Source: UBA3818 sp051881895
Lineage (GTDB): Bacteria; Bacillota; Clostridia; Oscillospirales; Ruminococcaceae
Direction of reading: 5' to 3'
Length of the DNA stretch: 30,190 nucleotides
Assembly (NCBI GenBank): GCA_051881895.1
Contig: JBJEQT010000165.1
Coordinates: 1 to 30,190 of the forward strand
How positions within the stretch are numbered: position 1 is the first letter of the stretch; each line of letters starts with the position of its first letter. The position numbers and the translations under genes are program-made. This document shows positions 1 through 6,128 of this stretch, piece by piece. Below the pieces are notes generated by a model. That model was not told the DNA's origin. It saw nothing but the letters and a program-made list of their open reading frames with translations, and searched no databases.

Positions 1-241
1 CAAACACGGCCTTGCCGTGCAGGCGGATCCAGGCATAGCTGGGGCTGGACACGGAAACCTCCACATAGGGGTTGGCCTGCATATCCTTGTAGACATCCTT
101 CTGGTTGTTGGTGCAGAACCACAGCTTGCCGTCCTGCTCAAAGCAGAACATAAAGGGGCGGCACTTGGCCTTTCCGTCGCGGCCCACAGTGGCCAGATAC
201 TGAACGGGGTTGGCAGTCAGAAATTCAACAACTTTTTCCAT
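1..241 (-). CDS. Pyridoxamine 5'-phosphate oxidase family protein (3' end off window)
   Basis: Reading the minus strand from an ATG at 241 gives 80 residues that stay open to the left edge, so the C-terminus is missing. The N-terminus begins MEKVVEFL and continues with a 'YLATVGRDGKAKCRPFMF' stretch and 'LWFCTNNQKDVYKDMQANP', the typical split-barrel flavin-binding start of the PNPOx-like family in Clostridia. Members usually bind FMN or a related flavin and reduce small molecules; the substrate here is unknown. A GGAGG ribosome binding site lies 7 bases upstream. The gene diverges from an HxlR-type regulator across a 134-bp gap that holds a palindrome, an arrangement usual for redox- or electrophile-responsive HxlR targets. 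Family assignment is good; the precise function is open. Confidence 0.8.
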   Translation of the reverse strand, partial: MEKVVEFLTANPVQYLATVGRDGKAKCRPFMFCFEQDGKLWFCTNNQKDVYKDMQANPYVEVSVSSPSYAWIRLHGKAVF

Positions 242-268
242 AATAGAACCTCCAAAGTTTTTTACAGC

Positions 269-297
269 TTGACTTGTACCTTGCTTAGCTTTAGAAT
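269..297 (+). promoter_or_regulatory. Sigma-70-type promoter for the HxlR operon
   Basis: TTGACT (269-274), a 17-base spacer and TAGAAT (292-297) point right, toward the regulator at 376. The -10 box overlaps that of the leftward promoter, so the two directions probably compete for polymerase. Confidence 0.6.
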
Positions 298-321
298 AAT
301 GGCAAAAGTATCAATTGTAAA
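293..321 (-). promoter_or_regulatory. Sigma-70-type promoter for the PNPOx-like gene
   Basis: On the minus strand TTTACA (321-316), a 17-base spacer and TATTCT (298-293) lead into the flavoprotein gene that starts at 241. The -35 box lies next to the palindrome at 325-340, so a repressor bound there could block this promoter. Confidence 0.55.
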
Positions 322-324
322 GTA

Positions 325-340
325 AGCACAATATTGTGCT
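325..340. promoter_or_regulatory. Perfect 16-bp palindrome, likely HxlR operator
   Basis: AGCACAATATTGTGCT is a perfect inverted repeat placed between the divergent promoters and the regulator gene. HxlR-family dimers bind short palindromes in the intergenic region of the gene they control. Position and symmetry support an operator, but no binding data exist. Confidence 0.6.
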
Positions 341-375
341 ATAGTTACCAAACAGAAACGATTGGAGGTCTTGCG

Positions 376-690
376 ATGGAACTGCCTACATGCCCGGTAG
401 AGACGACCTTGATGCTCATCGGGGACAAATGGAAGGTTCTGATCCTGCGGGATCTGATGGACGGCACCATGCGCTTCGGCGAACTGAAAAAGTCCATCGG
501 CACGGTATCCCAGAAGGTGCTGACCGCCCAGCTCCGGGACATGGAGGAGAAAGGACTGCTGACCCGCAAGGTCTATGCCGAGGTGCCGCCGCGAGTGGAG
601 TATACCCTCACCGAGACCGGTTACAGCCTGAAGCCGCTCCTGGACGCCATGTGGGCCTGGGGCGCTGACTATCAGGCGAAGAACGGATAA
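376..690 (+). CDS. HxlR-family winged-helix transcriptional regulator
   Basis: A 104-residue protein with the characteristic HxlR pattern: 'CPVETTLMLIGDKWKVLILRDL' near the N-terminus, then 'RFGELKKSIGTVSQKVLTAQLRDME' (recognition helix region) and 'RKVYAEVPPRVEYTLTETG' (wing). The family acts as dimeric DNA-binding regulators, often sensing electrophiles or oxidants through a cysteine; the single Cys near the N-terminus (CPVE) is the one conserved in such sensors. An upstream in-frame ATG at 334 exists, but the start at 376 has GGAGGT six bases before it and matches family length, so it was chosen. It leads an operon with the deformylase-like gene (11-base gap) and the EFR1 gene, and it diverges from the PNPOx-like gene. 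Its signal is unknown. Confidence 0.88.
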   Translation: MELPTCPVETTLMLIGDKWKVLILRDLMDGTMRFGELKKSIGTVSQKVLTAQLRDMEEKGLLTRKVYAEVPPRVEYTLTETGYSLKPLLDAMWAWGADYQAKNG

Positions 691-701
691 GGAGAGCAAT
701 C

Positions 702-1112
702 ATGGTTCGTGAAATATGCAAAGACGAGGTTTTTCTCGCTCAAAAGGCAGAGCCCGCCACGGCAGACGATCTGGTTGTGGCGCAGGATCTGCTGGATACA
801 TTGGCCGCTCATAAGGATGGCTGTGTGGGCATGGCGGCGAATATGATCGGCATTAACAAACGCATTATCGCCTTCGAAAACGAGGGTGAATACATGGTCA
901 TGTTCAATCCCGTCATCGTCAAGCAGTCTGGCCCGTATGAGGCCGAGGAGGGCTGCCTGTCCCTCACCGGCGCACGAAAAACGAAGCGTTTCCAGACCAT
1001 TAAGGTGCAGTGGCAGAACGAGAAGTTCCAGACACGGCTCAAGACCTTCACCGGCTGGACGGCGGAGATCATTCAGCATGAAATTGATCATTGTGAGGGG
1101 ATTTTGATATGA
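702..1112 (+). CDS. Short peptide deformylase-like protein
   Basis: Removal of the N-formyl group from nascent proteins is the family reaction. The 136-residue protein carries motif II EGCLS (83-87, metal ligand Cys85) and motif III HEIDH (126-130, two His ligands and the catalytic Glu127). Motif I reads CVGMAANM (41-48): the usual first Gly is Cys41 and the usual Gln, which stabilises the transition state, is Met48. The protein is shorter than typical deformylases of about 165 residues because it ends just after motif III. Short variants of this kind occur as second copies in Firmicutes, so it may be an accessory or altered-specificity enzyme rather than the housekeeping one. Ribosome binding site GGAGAG lies just upstream; the stop overlaps the next start (ATGA). 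Confidence 0.85.
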   Translation: MVREICKDEVFLAQKAEPATADDLVVAQDLLDTLAAHKDGCVGMAANMIGINKRIIAFENEGEYMVMFNPVIVKQSGPYEAEEGCLSLTGARKTKRFQTIKVQWQNEKFQTRLKTFTGWTAEIIQHEIDHCEGILI

Positions 1113-1858
1113 TTTTATATTTCACCGGTACCGGGAACAGCCGGTACGTCGCACAGCGCATCGCGGTCGCTCTGAGCGACGAGCTTCTCAGTATGAACGA
1201 CCGCATTAAAGCTGGCAATCGCTCGCCGGTCACATCCGATGAGCGCCTGGTTATCGTCACGCCCACCTACGCGTGGCGCATCCCGCGTATTGTGCGGGAT
1301 TGGCTGGCAGAAACGGATTTTCCCTTTGGGGCACAGGCTTGGTTCGTCATGACCTGCGGCAGTGAGATCGGCAATGCCGCGGGGTATAACCGTGCGCTCT
1401 GCCAGGAGAAACAGCTCACCTATATGGGCACGACGCAAATCATCATGCCTGAAAACTACATTGCCATGTTTGACGCGCCGCAGGCAGAGGAAGCACGACA
1501 GATCGTTGCCAAAGCAGAGCTGGACATTGACCGTGTGATCTCTGCCATTGCGGCCAATCAAGCGTTCCCGCCGCCCCGCAATAACCTCTACGACCGCTTC
1601 ATGAGCGGTCCGGTGAATCCAATCTTCTATTCGTTCTTCGTCAAAGCAAATGCCTTTGCGGCCGGCAACGCCTGCACCGGCTGCGGTCAGTGTGCCGGGC
1701 TCTGCCCGATGAACAACATCACAATTCAAAACGGCAAGCCTATCTGGGGCAGTGACTGCACCCACTGCATGGCGTGCATCTGCCGCTGTCCTGCCCAGGC
1801 TATCGAGTACGGCAAAAAGAGCCTGGGCAAGCCCAGGTATCATTTCGAGACGCTTTAA
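1109..1858 (+). CDS. EFR1-type flavodoxin/ferredoxin fusion protein
   Basis: The 249-residue protein opens with a flavodoxin-like beta-strand and phosphate loop (ILYFTGTGNSRYVAQ, 2-16), followed by a flavodoxin core, and ends with two [4Fe-4S] motifs of the CxxCxxCxxxCP type: Cys189/192/195/199 and Cys217/220/223/227. This is the layout of the EFR1-family ferredoxins of Clostridia, presumed cytoplasmic electron carriers or flavin-dependent reductases. Its start overlaps the deformylase-like stop by four bases, implying translational coupling, and the pair sits downstream of an HxlR regulator, which fits a redox-responsive operon. The electron donor and acceptor cannot be told from sequence. 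Confidence 0.87.
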   Translation: MILYFTGTGNSRYVAQRIAVALSDELLSMNDRIKAGNRSPVTSDERLVIVTPTYAWRIPRIVRDWLAETDFPFGAQAWFVMTCGSEIGNAAGYNRALCQEKQLTYMGTTQIIMPENYIAMFDAPQAEEARQIVAKAELDIDRVISAIAANQAFPPPRNNLYDRFMSGPVNPIFYSFFVKANAFAAGNACTGCGQCAGLCPMNNITIQNGKPIWGSDCTHCMACICRCPAQAIEYGKKSLGKPRYHFETL

Positions 1859-1865
1859 AAAGGGG

Positions 1866-2075
1866 GAAAAGTCCCTTGGCACAGTATCCCAGAAGATATA
1901 ACCGCCAGCTTCGTAACAGGAAAGAGAAGGGCCTGTTCGCCCGCAAGGCCTAAAGGACTATGCCTAAGTGCCGCCAAGGGTGGAATATACCCTCCACCGA
2001 GACTGGATATGGCGTTAAATCTGTGCTGGGCTGTTTATTCAGGAAGAAAGCGGCAAAGCAGGCCGAATCAGGAGA
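1866..2075 (+). pseudogene. Decayed second HxlR-family regulator gene
   Basis: The stretch between the EFR1 and glycosylase genes aligns by eye with the 3' two-thirds of the intact HxlR gene (about 487-685). Shared blocks include GGCAC.GTATCCCAGAAG, CCCGCAAGG, GTGCCGCC and TATACCCT-CACCGAGAC, in the same order and orientation. Small insertions and deletions and in-frame stops destroy the reading frame, and the 5' third, including the CPVE region, is absent. It reads as a gene remnant, not an independent ORF. The intact and decayed copies flank the deformylase/EFR1 pair, which suggests either an old duplication or two related HxlR-led units that were joined. Confidence 0.8.
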
Positions 2076-2084
2076 GGGGAAGCA

Positions 2085-2723
2085 ATGGAACATCTCAAAA
2101 GATGCAGTTGGTGCAATCTGAAAAACGAGACCTATGTGAAATACCACGATGAAGAATGGGGTCGCCCGCTGTATGACGATCAAAAGCTCTACGAGCTGCT
2201 GATTTTGGAATGCTTTCAGGCGGGACTTTCCTGGGAGTGTGTTCTGAACAAACGGGAGAACTTCCGCGCAGCCTTTGACGGCTTTGATATCGACAAGGTG
2301 ATTGCTTATGACGAGAAGAAAAAGCAGGAGCTGATGAACGACCCTGGCATCATCCGCAACCGCTTGAAGATCAAGGCGGCCGTGAATAACAGCATCGTGT
2401 TCAAGGCAATCCAAAAAGAATTCGGTTCATTCAGCAACTATATCTGGTCCTTTACCGGGCACAAGGTCGTGCTGGAAGAATTTACTGTACGGACGACCTC
2501 GCCGCTGTCTGATACCATTTCCAAAGACCTGAAAAAGCGCGGAATGACTTTCGTCGGCTCGACTATTATCTACTCTTTCCTGCAGTCCATGGGTGTGATC
2601 AACGGTCACGCCAAGGATTGTATGTGCTACGCATCTAAGGTATCGTTGAACGAAGGAGCCTGCAGGATAGCAGAAAACACTGGAACAACCCCCTCGGTCA
2701 AAGTGACAATCCAACCAACCTGA
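2085..2723 (+). CDS. tag: DNA-3-methyladenine glycosylase I
   Basis: Excises 3-methyladenine from alkylated DNA (base excision repair). The 212-residue protein has the Tag signature: RCSWC at 6-10, YHDEEWG at 20-26, the helix-hairpin-helix region around 85-100, and C-terminal NGHAKDC (173-179). By comparison with E. coli Tag, the zinc ligands would be Cys7, His21, His175 and Cys179, all present. The start at 2085 follows GGAGAGGGG. Residues 182-212 form a Thr/Ser-rich tail beyond the usual end of the family, with no recognisable motif. It lies directly behind the HxlR remnant and is followed by hairpins, so it closes this unit. Confidence 0.93.
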   Translation: MEHLKRCSWCNLKNETYVKYHDEEWGRPLYDDQKLYELLILECFQAGLSWECVLNKRENFRAAFDGFDIDKVIAYDEKKKQELMNDPGIIRNRLKIKAAVNNSIVFKAIQKEFGSFSNYIWSFTGHKVVLEEFTVRTTSPLSDTISKDLKKRGMTFVGSTIIYSFLQSMGVINGHAKDCMCYASKVSLNEGACRIAENTGTTPSVKVTIQPT

Positions 2724-2728
2724 AACGT

Positions 2729-2786
2729 AAAACGCTTCCCGTCCCGGTCCGGCGAAAAGTTACTGGTTTGGGGCGGGGAGCGTTTT
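2729..2786 (+). terminator. Hairpin after tag, candidate terminator
   Basis: AAAACGCTTCCCGTCCC (2729-2745) pairs with GGGGCGGGGAGCGTTTT (2770-2786), with two G-U pairs, across a loop of about 24 bases. The tail is only TTTT, so termination may be partial. Confidence 0.55.
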
Positions 2787-3134
2787 AACTCGCATACACG
2801 ACCACAGACGGCGTCGAAACGCCGGTCAAACGCAGGCGCAAAGGAGTCTAAAAAGTCATAAATCGAGCGAAATAATAAAAACCACGATTCGAAATATCCA
2901 AAACCGGATGCATGAAAAAGCCATAGCTGTTGTTCCAATTGGCATAACAGCTATGGCTTTCTTTCCATTTTCATACACTCGGCAACACCGTCACGAATCA
3001 ATTGTTTCGACAAAATGATCTTCTCAAGCGTATATTTTCACGATACTCGTACCAGAAGTTCAGATTAGCGAGGATAGCTGTATTTCATTTCCAAAATAAT
3101 TTTGCATCATAAGCAGATATATCATACAAAAAGC
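2787..3134. other. Non-coding gap between tag and the signalling cluster
   Basis: Besides the strong hairpin at 2918-2964, the region shows no credible gene. Short minus-strand frames here lack ribosome binding sites and family motifs. The composition turns AT-rich after about 3000 as the promoter of the next gene is approached. Confidence 0.6.
2918..2964. terminator. Strong intrinsic terminator hairpin
   Basis: AAGCCATAGCTGTT (2918-2931) pairs perfectly with AACAGCTATGGCTT (2946-2959) around a 14-base loop, followed by TTTCTTT. An A-rich run on the left side (2915-2919) allows weak function on the other strand as well. Confidence 0.75.
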
Positions 3135-3163
3135 TTGCAGATATATGTCGAAAATGTTATACT
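3135..3163 (+). promoter_or_regulatory. Promoter of the HTH-receiver gene
   Basis: TTGCAG (3135-3140), a 17-base spacer and TATACT (3158-3163) lie about 48 bases before the chosen start codon at 3212. Confidence 0.6.
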
Positions 3164-3211
3164 GCCAAATATGGAATATACAATGTGGCATATAAGGACA
3201 AGGTTCATTTT

Positions 3212-4093
3212 ATGAAAACAACAGAAACCATCAATATCGTTTGTTCTGAACTTGGGATCACAAAAGCCGACCTTGCAAGGAGAATGGGAATCCTTCCGTC
3301 TTCTTTGTATCGTAAGCTTGCCCGGGAAAGCATGACTTTTGAGGAGCTTCAAAAATGTCTTGATGTATTGGGGGTCGAGATTGAGTTTCGCCTCCAATAT
3401 CCGGACGGCAATATCCGAAGTTCACAACTCCACCATGAAATCCTTCTTGAAAAAGTGGATTTGCTGGAAAAAGAACTGGAAGCGGCGAGAAAAGCAGCTC
3501 AATTTCAAAAAAAATCGTTAAAAGACCTGCGGACAGAGCTCCACAGCGCCGTCGGATACGCAGAGCTCGGCACGGTGCACGGTTCCAAAGCCGAGGAATA
3601 TCTGAAAAAGATGCAGTCGGTTCTGGCCAATATGGAATCGACGATAGCCTATGCCCTCGGGGACTCGCCCTATGAGGAATCAAATCCGGAAGAGCCGGCG
3701 GATATCGAATCGCTGAGAGGAAAAAGAGTTCTCATTGTGGACGACAACCAACTAAACCGGGAAATTTTAAAAGAAATTCTCGTGGATTACGGCCTCATTG
3801 TTGCGGAAGCCGATGACGGAAGAGAAGCTGTTGCGGAAGTGAAAGCGAAAGAAGCCGGCTACTATCATTTTATATTGATGGATATTGAAATGCCGGTCAT
3901 GGACGGATACGAAGCGGCCATGAGAATCCGAAAACTCCCCAACCGGATCCGGGCAAACATTCCCATTATTGCCCTTACGGCAAACGCGGTTGACGAAAAT
4001 CGGGAAAGGGCAGCCGCTGCAGGAATGGATGATTTTTTGGTCAAGCCGACAAATTCGGCCCGCTTGCTGAGGAGTATGACAAAATTTCTCTGA
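3212..4093 (+). CDS. HTH / DHp-like / receiver-domain signalling protein
   Basis: The 293-residue protein has three parts. Residues 5-60 resemble an XRE-type helix-turn-helix (ELGITKADLARRMGILPSSLYRKL). Residues 72-150 are helical, and 101-119 (KSLKDLRTELHSAVGYAEL) resemble a histidine-kinase dimerisation helix, but the phosphoacceptor His is Lys104. Residues 171-293 are a complete receiver domain with Asp177/178, phosphoacceptor Asp224 (LMDIEMPVMDG), Thr256 and Lys278. A GTG at 3185 is in frame, but the ATG at 3212 has AAGG eight bases upstream and lies a normal distance from the promoter. It precedes the binding-protein and hybrid-kinase genes in the same direction, so it is probably the output protein, with phosphorylation at Asp224 controlling DNA binding by the HTH. 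That last point is inference. Confidence 0.8.
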   Translation: MKTTETINIVCSELGITKADLARRMGILPSSLYRKLARESMTFEELQKCLDVLGVEIEFRLQYPDGNIRSSQLHHEILLEKVDLLEKELEAARKAAQFQKKSLKDLRTELHSAVGYAELGTVHGSKAEEYLKKMQSVLANMESTIAYALGDSPYEESNPEEPADIESLRGKRVLIVDDNQLNREILKEILVDYGLIVAEADDGREAVAEVKAKEAGYYHFILMDIEMPVMDGYEAAMRIRKLPNRIRANIPIIALTANAVDENRERAAAAGMDDFLVKPTNSARLLRSMTKFL

Positions 4094-4198
4094 CCGAACC
4101 CAAAGCCTTTTGCGTGTGTGAAATCTTGCATGAAAGCAAGTGGATACAGGCCTTTTCGACTTTACGCTTAAAACATTATGAGAGGAAGAAAAACAAAA

Positions 4199-6094
4199 AT
4201 GAAAATGAAAAGATGGATCGCTCTGCTGCTGGTTATCGTCATGGCGGCAATGATGACGACAGGCTGCAGCGGGCAGCAAGGCCCCGGCAAAAAAGCGGAT
4301 GATAAAATCACCATCTCCATGTATATGTGGGACCGCTCCATGTTTAAAGAGCTGTCCCCCTGGCTGGAAGAAAAATTCCCGGAAATCGAGTTTACTTTCA
4401 TCCAAAGTTTCAACACCATGGAATATTATAAGGATCTGCTGGCGCGCGGCGAAGAGATCCCGGACATCATCACCTGCCGCCGGTTCTCCCTGAACGATGC
4501 AGCTTCCCTGGCTGAGCACCTGATGGATCTGAGCAAAACCGAAGTGGCCGGTACGTTCTACAGCAGCTACCTGGAGGTAAACCGGGAAACCAGCGGCGCC
4601 ATCCGCTGGCTGCCCATGTGCGCCGAGATGGATTCCATCATGGCCAACAAGGATTTATTCGATCAATACGGCATTCCCCTGCCCACTAATTATTCTGAGT
4701 TCCTTGCCGCTATCGACGCGTTCGAAGCGCAGGGCATCAAGGGCTTTCAGACTGACTGGTATTATGACTACTCCTGCCTGGAAACCCTGCAGGGCTGCGC
4801 GATTTCGGAGCTGATGAGCCTGGAAGGCACTCAGTGGCGCAGGACTTACGAAAGCGAAACCGCAGAAAACCAGGTGGGCCTCGACGATAAGATATGGCCC
4901 AAAGTCTTTGAAAAATACGAACAGTTTTTAAAAGACGTTCGCTTCCAGCCCGGCGACGAGGAGCTGCAGTTCACAAAAGTAACCGAGGCCTATCGCAACG
5001 GACAGACTGCCATGATCCGCAACACGGCGGCTCTGGCTGACAACATCTCCAAGGAAGATGGCACCAACAGCGTGATTCTCCCCTATTTTGGCGAGACCTC
5101 TGAGGACAACTGGCTCCTGACCTATCCCATGTGCCAGCTGGCCGTGTCCAATACCGTAGAGAAGGATGCGGCGAAAAAAGAAGCCGTCCTGGACATTCTG
5201 CTGGCCATCTTCAGCGAAGAAGGGCAGAAGCATGTTTCCGCCGGCACCTCTGTCTTGTCCTATAATAAGGAAGTGAATATTTCCTCTTCTCCCGCAATGG
5301 AGTATGCCCAGGAATACATTGACAGCAACCATCTGTATATGCGCCTGGCCTCCACGGAGATTTTTGCCGTCTCGCAGGATGTGGCGCACAAAATGATGAC
5401 CGGCGAATATGACGCCGAAAGCGCCTATGAGGCTTTTGACGCCCAGATCACCGACTTTGTGGATCCGGAAGCGGCGGAGATCCTGTTCACCCAGGAAACC
5501 GCCTATTCCAATGACTTCACCGACCACGGCAGCGCCGCGGCATCCTCTTTGATGAACACCATTCGCACTGCCATGGGCGACCAGATCGCCATCGGCTATT
5601 CCCCTGTGGCAAGCACCTCCATCTATGCCGGAACCTATACCCTGCAGCAGGCCAAGTGGATCCTCACCGCCCGGAATGCGATTTACCGGGGTGAGTATAC
5701 CGGCGAGGAAGTCCGCCGGTTTATGGACTGGCTGGTAAATGTGAAAGAGGACGGCTCCAATCCGATCCACCACCGCAATCTGATGCCCGTCACCAGCGGT
5801 CTGGAATACACCGTTACCGAGTATGAGCGGGGCAAGTTCCGCCTGGAAGACATCACGATAAACGGAGAGCCTCTGGACGATAACACCACCTACACCATGC
5901 TGCTGGTGGGCGCGGATACATTTCTGGAGCATTCTACCTTCTGCAACTGCCCTATGCCGGAAGATTTGAAAGAGCGGCGGCAGGCCTATCTGGTGAGCGA
6001 CTTCTCCAGCCAGGAATGCATGCAGGAGGCTTTGGCAAAAACAAAACAGTTCCTGGAGCCAACGGAGTATGTGACCATTCTGCAGGATAAATAA
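4199..6094 (+). CDS. Lipoprotein: solute-binding domain fused to 5'-nucleotidase C-like domain
   Basis: The 631-residue protein begins with a lipoprotein signal peptide (MKMKRWIALL..., lipobox ending at Cys23). Residues about 30-400 look like an extracellular solute-binding domain of the sugar-binding class ('ITISMYMWDRSM', 'PDIITCRRFSLND', 'LPMCAEMDSIMANKDLFDQYG'). From about 438 to the end it resembles the C-terminal domain of 5'-nucleotidases ('SLMNTIRTAMGDQIAIGYSP', 'MPVTSGLEYTVTEYERGKF', 'INGEPLDDNTTYTMLL'). That domain normally binds the nucleotide, but the metallophosphatase domain that does catalysis is absent. No permease or ATPase is nearby and a hybrid kinase with a large extracytoplasmic domain follows 34 bases later, so a ligand-sensing role is likelier than transport. 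The start at 4199 was preferred to 4178 because AGAGGAAG (4181-4188) precedes it. Confidence 0.8.
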   Translation: MKMKRWIALLLVIVMAAMMTTGCSGQQGPGKKADDKITISMYMWDRSMFKELSPWLEEKFPEIEFTFIQSFNTMEYYKDLLARGEEIPDIITCRRFSLNDAASLAEHLMDLSKTEVAGTFYSSYLEVNRETSGAIRWLPMCAEMDSIMANKDLFDQYGIPLPTNYSEFLAAIDAFEAQGIKGFQTDWYYDYSCLETLQGCAISELMSLEGTQWRRTYESETAENQVGLDDKIWPKVFEKYEQFLKDVRFQPGDEELQFTKVTEAYRNGQTAMIRNTAALADNISKEDGTNSVILPYFGETSEDNWLLTYPMCQLAVSNTVEKDAAKKEAVLDILLAIFSEEGQKHVSAGTSVLSYNKEVNISSSPAMEYAQEYIDSNHLYMRLASTEIFAVSQDVAHKMMTGEYDAESAYEAFDAQITDFVDPEAAEILFTQETAYSNDFTDHGSAAASSLMNTIRTAMGDQIAIGYSPVASTSIYAGTYTLQQAKWILTARNAIYRGEYTGEEVRRFMDWLVNVKEDGSNPIHHRNLMPVTSGLEYTVTEYERGKFRLEDITINGEPLDDNTTYTMLLVGADTFLEHSTFCNCPMPEDLKERRQAYLVSDFSSQECMQEALAKTKQFLEPTEYVTILQDK

Positions 6095-6128
6095 TAAATC
6101 ATAAACGGGTTCGAAAGGGGGCGGTGCC

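Noticed and set aside
2627..2938. 103-residue minus-strand ORF downstream of tag
   Set aside because: It overlaps the tag 3' end and starts inside a terminator hairpin; no ribosome binding site.
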